64,000 bases of DNA from Azolla pinnata. Lineage: Eukaryota > Streptophyta > Polypodiopsida > Salviniales > Salviniaceae. This document shows positions 24,891 to 35,800 of this stretch, piece by piece (position 1 is the first letter of the stretch; each line of letters opens with the position of its first letter). The stretch covers positions 16,132 to 80,131 of the forward strand of contig JBBBWG010017667.1 in the NCBI GenBank assembly GCA_037176905.1. The letters run 5' to 3'. Position numbers and translations under genes: made by a program. The notes under the pieces are model-generated. The model did no database searches and was not told where the DNA came from. It worked only from the letters and a program-made list of their open reading frames with translations.

Positions 24891-27493
24891 AATGCTTAAA
24901 AAACCTATCAAGATAATTTTCTTTTATGCACAGATATTAGCTTTCTGCTATCCTTCTTCTTGACAAAGATGATAGGTGCCGCGCATTAATGTATTCATCA
25001 TTTCATTTACTTTGAAAATATTTGCTATCAAATTGACTCTTTAATAACACATGGATTAGTATTTGTTACATCATGTAATTATGCACTTGTAAAATCCTTC
25101 GCAATCTTTTACATTCAAGGATGGGAACACGTGTATATGTCCTCACAGATATTTGTATAAATACTTATAATCTCTTGGATTTCTATCAAAGAGATCAACG
25201 CTAGACACTTACATATCAACATAGTTATCGCTATTTCCATGTTCCTAGCTTCTTTTTTGTGTTATTCACCTAGTCTGGCAACTCCATGTCAATCCCTTGA
25301 TTGGTATATCATTAATTACTTAATTCTAATTGATCTCTAGAGCTTGAACTATGAAGTTTGAACCTAAACAAGCACAAGGTGTTCTGAATATTACACCTTC
25401 CAAATCACCTAGAACCAGATCCACTTGTTTAATTTTCATTAGCGATAATGGTGCATCTAGCGATAACTACAACAAAGATTTGGCGACGTATTTTATTTAA
25501 ATGGGATGGTTTTAGCAATCCAAGTCTATGATCCATGAATAATATTAGCCTTGACTTTTGAATCGAGAAGATCGGTACAAGGGACACCAAGAGACATACT
25601 AGGCTTGATTCATTCATTAAAAACTTTACTAGGCCATTAACTTTATACATTCAGGTTATCTACCAAAAGGCTCCAATTTTGGCCAGACTTACAATACATT
25701 TGCCATACAATAGTGCGCAAAAACAACAGGTGGGAGATAGGTTCCACGCAAAATTCTAGTAACCCGATTCGCACTGCTCTAGAGAGTCCAGCCTCAAGCT
25801 TCTGGTAAAAATAAGGACGTCTTTTTTCACCTAAACATTGTCTTTGTCTCTCTCCCTCCCTCTCTTCATACATATCTGTGTATATATCTGTATCTGTCTA
25901 GCTGCTTCCTCCTTTTTTTTTTCCTCCCTTCCATAAAAGAGATGCCAGCTTTGCCGTTGCGCATTATTGGTGCCCGATGTATTCATGTTTCGAGGCGATG
26001 TATCTAGAAGAAGCGGCTTTTGTGTGTGTGTGTGTGTGTCGACCTCCATCATCTTTCCAAGTATGTCAGATGGACGGACGACAAACAGACAGGCAGACAG
26101 ATAGATAGAGAGCCAGACAAAGAAGGTGGGGAAGAGTCGGGGATGGGCCAGAGTCGGGATTGAAAGCTTAAAAGCTTGAAGACAGTGAATGAGATGTCAG
26201 TTGTGGTAGTAGGGAATCAACGCGGCGGCACCCCCAAGCTTGGCTTGGTGGCAGTAAACCCCCACATGGTGCCACTCTTTCCATCTTAAATGTGGAGGAA
26301 AAAAACATATGCATCATCATCCAGTGTTCCAGTTCTGCTCACCTACCCCCGCTTTTTTTTTTCACTTCCACAGCTCTCGGGGAAGGCGGGGGTCAATCAG
26401 TCACACACTTGACTTGATAGTCAGGTCTGTTCCTCCTCTTAAAATCTCCTCTTGTTATGACTAAAAGTTCTACTCCTTCCACCTTGTACTTATTGTCCAG
26501 CCGACAAAAGAGCATTCGCATGCACCACCCTCTCTTCTTTAGCTGCATTTGCTTTATTTGGCGAAAATCTCGCCTTCTCCTGCACCGGGAGAAACCCAGA
26601 CTGTAGTAGCAGTACATAAATGTGTGCGATTCTGATATCATTCATTAGGACATGCCTGCGCCCTGTCCCTAACAGCTTCGACACGACATCTTTCCCTTAC
26701 ATCATCGAGACCGTTCCCGTCTCCAACCTTCTTTGTTGGAGCGACAAGAATACACCAAGAGGTTTTGCAATCTTTCGATAAAAGGACCTTCTTAAAAACC
26801 TTCATCGAAGTGCACCTATCATACACAAGGCTCCAAGCACTGCGTCGAGAAAACAAAAGACCCGGAATTCTCGTTATCCTTTGAATGAAAGATGTGGTTG
26901 TGGCCGATCGCGGCCTGCTTGGCTCTTTATATGTCATTCAACACATCCTCCATCTTTGATTTCTCGCTTATCATTACTACCATTAGTAGCTAACCATGCA
27001 TCAGTCCCTTCTTCTTTAAAGCAATGCCCCTTCCATCGTTGCATACAACGATGATGGTTCGAATGTTAAAGCGGTGTCGAAAGGGGGCCCCAACGATGCA
27101 TGATATGGGAACCATTTACTGGTGGAGCAGCTCAAAGTGGGGCATCGATGTACTGCCTCTGCTTCATCACCCAAATTTTAGACAGCTTTTGGTATGTATC
27201 TGCAGGTTAACATCATATAATAGAGGATCTGTTTATTGATGATAAGAACAAGATCCTATTTCTGGTCGTGGTGCAGATTCGACAATATATGACATCTTTC
27301 AAATGATGTTTGCCAGCATCTTGCTGTGTACCTTCGACACAGCTTTCCTATTTGTGATGCTGCCATTTCTGTTCCTTCTTTGCAACGTGTGTATAGCTTG
27401 CCATGGCCCATGCCATCAATACGAAAACTGTTGTACGCAATACATTGCTCAAGTTCGATACAAACCCTTGCTGGATGCCTCCGAAAAGTTCTT

Positions 27494-30028
27494 TCAAAAC
27501 ACATTAGATAACTGCACATCGCAGGTTTTGTCAACCATATTCGTGTCGGAGTATATATTCGCCATGAACATATATGCAGCAGGAAAACTGGGATCAATCT
27601 GAACAATTTCGTTAAAGCAATTTCCACCCAGTCCTGTATGGCTGAACTTCTTAGAGGCAGTGAGGAGAGACATCCACCCTGTGATGTCAGGCGAAGCTGG
27701 TATTGATTTAAGTATCTCTAAAGCCTTGCTCAAATTTCCACTCCTAGCAAGCAGGTCAATCATACAGTTGAAGTGTTTGTTGCTCGGCAGAGATCCATAT
27801 ACTTCCTTCAGAGACTTGAAGTATTGATGCCCTTCATCCACTCCCCCTGACTGACTAGATGAAGCAAGCATGATCGTGTGGATTCTATCATCTGGCTCGA
27901 AGCCCTGGCAGCGCATTTCATATATACATTGAAGCGCAAAGTGCCACTTCTCATGTTGGGCATAGCCTGCAATCAAGGCACACCATGAGAACCAATTCCT
28001 ATTCTTTAAAGCGTCGAACACTCGCCGTGCCTCATCCAGCGCTCCACACGTACCATACATGTCAATAAGAGTAGTCCCAACCACCACGTCTGATTCCACT
28101 TGATTCTTCAACACTTCGCTATGTATGCATTTCCCTATCTCCAACGCTCCTGCATTACTACATACCTTCAGCACACACGAGAATGTGATTTTGTCAGGCT
28201 TCACATCGTGGCTCTGATACATTCGATCAAAGAGTTCCAACGCCGGGATAGCATCCCCTTGCCGAACATATCCAGAGATCATAGCATTCCAAGAAACCAT
28301 ATCTAGATGCAAAACTCGCTCAAACACATTCCGTGCCTCTTCTAAGCTTTCACAACTCGAATACATGTCTACGAGCGTATTCCCAATGACAGCATCCGAT
28401 TCTAGACCATCCTTGAGTATTTGATCATAAATAAGCCGTCCTTCTTCTAGCGCTCTGATCATTGTGCATGACTTTAGAGCAGATGAGAATATGAAGCTGC
28501 TAGGCCTTACGTGTTTCTTTTGCATCTTTTCAAATACACACAATGCCGAGAGTCCAGCACCATTCTGAGCATACCCAGCGATGAGAGAGCCCCATAATAC
28601 CACATCTTGGTTCAATGATATATCAAATGCTTTCTGGGCCTCTCGAATACCTCCATAAGTTGAGTACATATCGACAGCAGAGCTTGCTACGATAGCATCT
28701 GATTCCATACCACGTCTTATGGCTTGATCATAGAGTATCAAGCCTTGAACATTATCGTTTGCAGTGGTACAAGCCTTGAGAACATTTGCAAAGATGGCAT
28801 TGTTGGGCTCTATACTCCCCTTCAGCATCTCTTGGAAGTATTCAAGGGCAGAGTGACCTTGATTATGCCGAGTATAAGCACAAATCAAGGCATTCCACAT
28901 AACTACATCCCGAGCTGATAAACTATTGAATACGCTTAGGGCCTCGTCTAAGCTACCACAACTCCCATACATGTCGATCAACGAACTACAAACGACTGGA
29001 TCTGAAATACACCCATCTCTTATGACCTGACCATGTATATATCTGCCATGAACAATGGACGGAAAGCTACCACATGCTTTTAAAGTAGAAATGAATATGA
29101 CTTTATCTGGAACGATGTTAAACGCAAGCATTTCCTCATAGAGCTGGAATGCAGCCCCGGCATTGTCATGTTGGGCATATCCAGCAAGTAACGCACCCCA
29201 CGAGATGACATTCCGATGCTGCAATACATCAAATGTTCTTCGTGCTTCTTCAAGGCTCCCACATTTAGAGTACATATCCACGATCGCACTTCCAATGGAC
29301 ACATCCGATTCAAAGTGGTTTTCGATTATCTCACCATGGATCAATCTTCCTTGCCTCGATGAAATCTGATTGCCGCATGCTTTCAACATGGTAAGGAAAG
29401 TGACTTTATCCAGTTTCTCATCTTGTTCGTGCAACTTCTCGAACAAACTGAACGCAAGCAATCCCTGTCCATGAAGTGTGTATCCAGTGATCATTGCACT
29501 GAAAGATACAATATCTCGGTTCGGAGCATTATCAAACACTTTCTGGGCCTCGTCAAGATTCCCGGATTTCGCATACATGTCGATCAAGCTGTTAACTACA
29601 GCCTTGTCCGTGTCGAACCCATGCCTCATAACCTCGTCGTGTATAACCATGCCACTTCTCGCACCATAGCCATCTGAGGCAGTGCCCCTGAGGATAGAGA
29701 GAAAGATGACCCGATTGACCTCGATGCCTTCGATATGCATGGCGCGATAAAGCATCAGCGCCACATCTCTTCTTCCCGAAGATACACAAGCTGAAATGAT
29801 GGCTTCCCATGACAACAAACCGGGTGCGGGTATGCCGGCAAACACGAGGCTTGCCTCGAACAAGCAACCACAGGAGGCGAAGAGCCGGATGAGATGATTG
29901 GTCAGTATGCTGAAACGGCGGGCATCGCTGGCGAGGAGGATGCATTGAGCACGCCGTCCGCCGTCGAGGTCCTTCTTCTGGATGCATTCTTTCAAAAGGC
30001 CATAGACGAAGTCCTTGGACACAGGCAT
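27494..30028 (-). CDS. Pentatricopeptide repeat protein, PLS class with truncated E region
   Basis: Intronless frame of 844 codons. Members of this family bind organellar RNA, commonly for C-to-U editing, in mitochondria or plastids. The opening YGLLKECIQKKDLDGGR is the usual N-terminal PLS start. About 22-24 PPR motifs follow, marked by repeated IDMYxxCGxLDEAxxVF and VSWNAMISGYxxxG blocks. The last motifs (FNCMIDLLARSGNL, then an ALEILKSIP block) lead into the start of an E domain (AAYMFMANIYSDTNM). The frame then stops at 27494-27496, about where E+ and DYW domains continue in longer relatives. No DYW or catalytic deaminase motif is present. After the stop, the same frame still shows SEASSKGLYRT interrupted by further stops, resembling a decayed E+ motif. 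The start is the first ATG after an in-frame stop. No targeting peptide is obvious at the N-terminus. Confidence 0.9.
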   Translation of the reverse strand: MPVSKDFVYGLLKECIQKKDLDGGRRAQCILLASDARRFSILTNHLIRLFASCGCLFEASLVFAGIPAPGLLSWEAIISACVSSGRRDVALMLYRAMHIEGIEVNRVIFLSILRGTASDGYGARSGMVIHDEVMRHGFDTDKAVVNSLIDMYAKSGNLDEAQKVFDNAPNRDIVSFSAMITGYTLHGQGLLAFSLFEKLHEQDEKLDKVTFLTMLKACGNQISSRQGRLIHGEIIENHFESDVSIGSAIVDMYSKCGSLEEARRTFDVLQHRNVISWGALLAGYAQHDNAGAAFQLYEEMLAFNIVPDKVIFISTLKACGSFPSIVHGRYIHGQVIRDGCISDPVVCSSLIDMYGSCGSLDEALSVFNSLSARDVVMWNALICAYTRHNQGHSALEYFQEMLKGSIEPNNAIFANVLKACTTANDNVQGLILYDQAIRRGMESDAIVASSAVDMYSTYGGIREAQKAFDISLNQDVVLWGSLIAGYAQNGAGLSALCVFEKMQKKHVRPSSFIFSSALKSCTMIRALEEGRLIYDQILKDGLESDAVIGNTLVDMYSSCESLEEARNVFERVLHLDMVSWNAMISGYVRQGDAIPALELFDRMYQSHDVKPDKITFSCVLKVCSNAGALEIGKCIHSEVLKNQVESDVVVGTTLIDMYGTCGALDEARRVFDALKNRNWFSWCALIAGYAQHEKWHFALQCIYEMRCQGFEPDDRIHTIMLASSSQSGGVDEGHQYFKSLKEVYGSLPSNKHFNCMIDLLARSGNLSKALEILKSIPASPDITGWMSLLTASKKFSHTGLGGNCFNEIVQIDPSFPAAYMFMANIYSDTNMVDKTCDVQLSNVF

Positions 30029-30261
30029 ATAACCTACATGGAGGCAGATGGGCGGCTCCGAAACAGCAACGACAACAACAACAACGCGTTTGGCTCTGCA
30101 TCAGAGCCATGGTCTCGCAGCAGAGAAGGCAGGCCATGGCAGTGCCCGTGCAATCTCTTTGTCTCTGAAGCAGGAAACAACAGGAAGGGAAGAGCCATGG
30201 CTTGTCTTGTGCATCATCAATGGACACAGATGTGCAATGTGTATGTTGTGCTTGAAGACTT

Positions 30262-30780
30262 GATGTAGAACACCATCAACTTCAACTGGGTTTTTCCATG
30301 GCAAATTCCAATCGAGAATCGGATGCATCGAAAGAACATCGATACGATCTCAGTTGGGTTTTTCCATGGCAAATTCCGATCGAGATTCGGATGCATCGAA
30401 AGAACATCGATACGATCTCAGCTGGGTTTTTCCATGGCAAATTCCGATCGAGAATCGGATGCATCGAAAGAACATCGATACAATCTCGAGTTACGCTTGC
30501 TTTCAGGCCGATGTAGAACATCGTAAAAATCTCGCGGGGTCCGATCGAGAATCGGACGCCTCGAAAGGAACATAGATATCTGATGTCGAGTCGTGTTTCT
30601 AGTCGATCTAGAACATCATCCGCTGGGGGTTTTTTTCTGGGGCTGATTCGCGGCTCTGATCGAGAATCAAATGCCTCGAAAGAGCATATATATTTTTTCC
30701 GGTCGATTTAGAACATCATCGACTCGGTTTTTCTGGGCAATTTTCGCAGGTCCGATCGAGAATCACATGCCTTGAACGGG
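30262..30780. repeat. Tandem array upstream of the PPR gene
   Basis: Three nearly identical 68-bp units start at 30287, 30355 and 30423 with tgggtttttccatggcaaat. Each contains cgagaatcggatgcatcgaa and then a gaacatcgatacgatctc motif. Beyond 30490, more diverged units of about 110 bp continue, marked by gatcgagaatc, cctcgaaag and tagaacatcat motifs near 30540, 30655 and 30750. Confidence 0.92.
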
Positions 30781-31949
30781 GAGGGATGTTTTCCATTCGA
30801 TAGAGAAGAGGCTGTGATGGAGAGACGGGTTGAGACCTGATTGGACAGATCAGGCCAAGGCCATCAAATGGATCGGTTGGGCGCAAGGGGCCGGACCATG
30901 ACGCAATAACTTGACGAGCGAAAACATGTAACCATTATCAGTACATGTTATCGAACCCTTGGCCTATTTGAATACCACCGGTAGCTTGATGTTTATTGTG
31001 CCGAATGCCGTCGGAAACTAGTTGCAATCAATCTAGCTGTTTCGAAATGAAAAACACACTAAATTATCAGGCAAGATCCTTGGCCTGAATGACAGCTCCT
31101 TGTGATCTAATCTAAATACCTTCTTTCCAAGGGTTTGGACATGTAGTGTGTACGATGGCCCCATCATCGAATCCCCACCTGGCGTGCGTTCTTTTACCCA
31201 TGGCTCTGGAAAGTTTAATCTTAAAGAAATGATACCGTTTGAACAGTTCGTGCCCTGTGCTTTAATCGATTCCACACAAGCTTCCTCCTTGCACATGGCT
31301 TAGTTTGTCAGCATATTCTGTCACGCAAAGACAGAAAGATCGTGGCATACGGCAAAAAACCAAAGCTTTCGACGCTTCTTGTGTAGCATGGATAGGCTTG
31401 CAGATTTCGTTGCCTCATCCTGCTGCCGTTCGGGCATCGAAGGGGACGAGCTACGTCCTCCTCATCGACGCAACTTGAGTCATTGCGAAGCCTCTATCAG
31501 CAAGCGAGGTTAGGCTAGGTTCGATTAGCTTCTTCTGACATGGTGCATGACAAGGATCTCTAGAACAATCAGTGTAGTCGAGGAGAACTTAAAATTCGTT
31601 CGTTTTCCTCTTTTAGATATCGCTCATCGATAGCAGATCGGAACGAGACGAGTCATCGAATAAAATATCGGCCGTTCCTAAGAATATCTTGGAGACGAAT
31701 ATGATAAATCGACAAGAGCGGCAGCATCATCGGAACTTTTGCAGTCTCAGCAGCCGGACCAAGCGGAGGAAAGCCCAGAACGCGTACACCTCATGCACAT
31801 GCAAACGTCGACGAATGCTCGCGAGGATCGGCACGTTTTGTGGTGGAGAGCAGGGGATGTGTTGTCGTGTTGTGCGTGGAAGAAGAGAAGGCATGTCTCT
31901 GATCCAAGCATCCGCGGAGCATATGTCCTGAGATGGTGCTCCCGGAGAC

Positions 31950-32475
31950 CACATATCGAAATGCAGAGAAACTTCCCGCAAGTTGTCGAAGGATCGAACC
32001 TTTTCAGTGTCCCCCTTAAAATTACCCACACGACGGAGACAAGGTTTTCCTCGAACCGAAGAATGCCGGGACGATCCTTTACCACATAGCTGCTTGAATT
32101 ATCCACCTCTAAAAATGGAGACGAGCTTTCTGAGAAGCGACGGATTGGACTCTACAGGCCATGAATGGCGTTTGAATCATGTGACATTTGCGTGGAATTC
32201 TACCTCCAAATGGACAGAAAGAAACCTGCCCCAAACTGCCGAACGATCGAACCCTCCTTCCTCTACACATTGCATCGGTGAACCGAATGCTGGGATGAAC
32301 AGCTCCTCGAACAACCTACCTCTAAATGGAGTGGAACTTTCCCCAGAAAGCAATGAATCGGACCGTACAGGCCATTGAATCACGGGACGTTTGCAACCGA
32401 ATCATGCTTCGTAATGGACAAAAACTCGCATCAAACAACTGAACGATCGAACCCCCTTACACACACACACACCCC
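31950..32475. repeat. Degenerate ~217-bp tandem repeat upstream of SFH
   Basis: Two near-full copies start at about 32101 and 32318 (acctctaaaatggag-like, then tacaggccat and gaatcatg motifs, then gaacgatcgaaccc). A partial earlier copy runs from 31950 to 32100 (gcagagaaacttcccgcaag, then ggatcgaacc). Confidence 0.75.
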
Positions 32476-32861
32476 GAATCACAATCCTCTGAACTTTCCC
32501 AGAACCTAATGTCACCGTGCCGATAAAAATCAAAGAGCACCAGACACAAGACTCCAGATCTGGACATTTGTCTTACTAAACCAAAAATCAGCGAGAACAT
32601 CTTTTAATACTAAAAACTCATGAATATGTTGTCTACACAGTATGAGAATTCCACATCTAGAATGGGAAGAATGGTGGGACCTTCCATCCACATCCCCAAC
32701 ATGCGAAGAAATCATTCTTCTGCGACGGATTTGTTGCTCCAATCCATCGCTCGCTCGCCTCGCCTCGCCTCGCCTCGCCTCCCTCCCTCCCACGATTTGA
32801 TGATTCTTGTCTGACGATCCCCTCCTTCCCTCCTCCCATCCCCCCATCATCGTCTCTCAGC

Positions 32862-35800
32862 ATGGCCCATCATCATACCCAGGTCATGCCCGCCTCCGAT
32901 CGGCCGCCTCCCTTGGAATCCATCGCCGAAACCGAAGAAGACGGAGATCACCCGACTAAGAAGAAGGGCCACAAGGTCGGCGGCGCCATGCGGAGACTCA
33001 AGTCCTCCTTCACGGCTAGGAGACCGTCCTTTAGGAGAGCTCATTCCATTGTGATCAAGGATTTGCAATGCCCCGAGGAGCAAGCCCTTGTTGACGACTT
33101 TCGCGCACAATTACTTGGGGAAGCTCTGCTCCCTGAAAAGCTCAACGATTACCATACTCTCTTAAGGTAATTCCTATTCATGGTTTTAAAAAGCTCATCT
33201 TCCGAGTCATCTATTGGAAATCACCACATTTCGTGATCAAAGAACTGCAACAGAAAAACACTTGCATTCACGGTTTAATTGAGAACTTTATTTCATGGAA
33301 CACGAGCCTCCTTCTCATTGTTAAAAAGACCAAATAGCACTCAACCCTCTTGGGCTTGCAAAAACTTGCTTTTATGAGTTTGAAGTACTTTTTGCCATGG
33401 CTGCAAAAGATCGTTACATGGTTCAAACACAATAGCTGTTCACACTTGGGTTCCTCTAGACGTAACTAGTGCTATTGTACTTCAATCACAAGATTTGGTG
33501 AATTTTTAACTAATAGAAAAAACCTTATTTCTTGTAAAACAAATAAAAATAAAAACCTACTTCGAAAATTGTCACATTCATGATGAGATTTGCACCCTGT
33601 GACTTTTGAGTATGTTTACTTTTGCATCTCTTTGGAGAAGTTTCATAGTGCTGAAAATTATGTTCATGTCACTCTTATTTTTCTTTTGTATTCTCTGATA
33701 ATATGTATTATCAACCAAATTAACATTATGAAGTTGGAACTTTATGTAAATAACATAGGTTTGTTAAGGCTCGGAAGTTTGATCTACAGAAAGCTAAAGT
33801 TATGTGGAGAGACATGTTACGGTGGAGGGAAGAATTCCATACTGACAAGCTTGCTGAAGTGAGCTACAAATTCATATACACATGTGGTCTTCATTGTAAA
33901 CATAGAACTTATGTGTGTGATAAAAGTGTTAATGGATTATGTATCAGCTAAGATTTCCACTCTATTGACTATTTTATGCTAAACTACTTGTATGCCCTGT
34001 GAGTTTACTTAGGGTACTAGGCATGTTTCAAAGTTACCACTATACCCTTGGAAAGTAAACAAGGTATAAAATCTGTGTATTAAATAAATACCAAATCCGA
34101 CACGCCAAAATATTCACAGTGCCAGTACATACAACCACAGTATATAGTGATGATTACAGTCCATAGTCATGATAGAGGTAACCAGTGAGTGATTAAGGAG
34201 AACGTTAGTGGTTGATTAAGGGCGTGATTAATAATGAACAGAGAAACTGTGAGATTGTTGAGCTCAACTATGGATCATCGAACCTTATTTCAGATGATCT
34301 TATAGTGATGGCTACGGTACATGTTTTGTGTTTGATTATACCGATCACACTTGATTATGTATTGCCATCTCTTCTTCTTTTTGTTGGTACCAATGTAAAA
34401 ATTGCAGAGCTTATTTGGTGAAATTCACCTAGTTTGGTGCAATTGTCAGAGGATCAAGTGGATTTGTGTGAGTAGCTTAGTAAGGGTTGGGGTTGTTAGT
34501 TGGTTCCATGGGGAAGGCATGCCCTTCCATCTCTCTGGGAAAGTGCCAATTTTCAGTTGTGCATTGGGATGCTGAAGATTTGAAATTGGGCTAGGATTAG
34601 GGACCCAATACTCTACGTTGGGTTGGAACAAGATATCACTTTTACAGCGATATCCCTCTTGCTTTTTTTGTAGAGATGTTGGTAATGATGTTTCGAGAAC
34701 TATGTGTAGACTAGATTGATAAAACTTGGCACGTACGACCATTTTGGAATTTTGGTGTGTGGGGTGTTCTGGTACTACGTTTAGCATTTTGTGTGCAGGT
34801 TTAATTTATACCATGCATTCGTTTGAATGAGGGGAATTCTGGTTTAAGGACTTATACCTTACTTGAAGAATAAAGACCGCTTATATCTATTTAGTGAGTT
34901 ATATGCATTTTAAGCTCTAGTATGATGTTATAGTATATTAGAGAACACAAACTTTTCATTACTAGATATGGATTTTTTAAACATTTAAAGGGGAACAGTA
35001 AGTTGGTAGAACTATTAGAAAGTATAGAGCTTGATCTGCTTACTCTTTTTACTATGTCTTTAATTTTTACTCCAATGAATGTGCTATTTTCAGGAATTTC
35101 ACTTTGATGAGCTAGTTGAAGTGAAAAAACGTTATCCCCATGGCTTCCATGGCGTTGACAGAGAAGGAAGGCCTGTGTACATTGAGAGATTAGGGAAAGT
35201 TGACCCGCAGGAAGTTTTGCAGGTCACCACATTGGATAGGTTCCTGAAATATCATGTCTCAGAGTTTGAGAACACTTTAAGCACAAAGTTTCCAGCATGT
35301 TCAATTGCAGCAAAAAGGCATATAGATTCAACTACCACTATTCTTGATGTTGCTGGTGTGGTAATTGGTTTCTTGCTCCTTTATTTCCTTCATATTAGGT
35401 TCGATGTTAACATGAATTTATCTGTTTCAGGCAATGGTTAAAAAATGAAGTAATTATTCACAGATACTGACTCTACAGATCGATAGGATTTGCAAGTAAT
35501 AAACATTATACTCTGGTTTCCTAGAATGAATTATGTGATTGACAATAAATCTTGTAAGGTGATTTTATTTCTCATTCGTCATATATTGTTTTCTCTGATA
35601 CTCAGAGAACTGTGAAATCTGATGAAAGGGTTGTTCAGAGTCATTATGAGTGTAATAGGATTCTCTATTGAAGTGTCTTTGTGCTATGCTTTTAATGTTT
35701 GTAGGGGATGAAAAACTTTACCAAAAATGCTCGGGACCTTATGCTGGGCATCCAAAAAATTGATGCAAATAATTATCCAGAGGTAACTTTTCTCGTTTTC

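Larger units (their letters stand above)
22767..27493. other. Intergenic region between the SPL8-like and PPR genes
   Basis: No gene is recognised. The first several hundred bases after the stop at 22764-22766 are presumably the SPL8-like 3' untranslated region. The rest holds telomere-like repeats (23362-23458), a 56-bp duplication (23718-23826), a four-copy ~122-bp repeat (24481-24890), a GT tract near 26021-26039 and unrecognised short frames. The 137-codon frame at 24046-24459 matches no family I know. Confidence 0.6.
30029..32861. other. Divergent intergenic region between the PPR and SFH genes
   Basis: It contains upstream sequence for both divergently transcribed genes. It carries the 68-bp repeat array (30262-30780) on the PPR side and the ~217-bp repeat (31950-32475) on the SFH side. 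No gene is recognised; frames such as 31983-32378 run through the repeats. Confidence 0.6.

Noticed and set aside
25429-25873. Minus-strand frames near 25.4-25.9 kb as possible retroelement pieces
   Set aside because: No catalytic motif of protease, reverse transcriptase, RNase H or integrase could be found in any frame.
29592-30227. 211-codon minus-strand frame overlapping the PPR start
   Set aside because: It is a shifted reading of the PPR gene and its upstream region with no conserved domain.
30287-30490. Regular 68-bp repeats considered as a CRISPR-like array
   Set aside because: The units abut without unique spacers and the DNA is clearly a eukaryotic nuclear genome.
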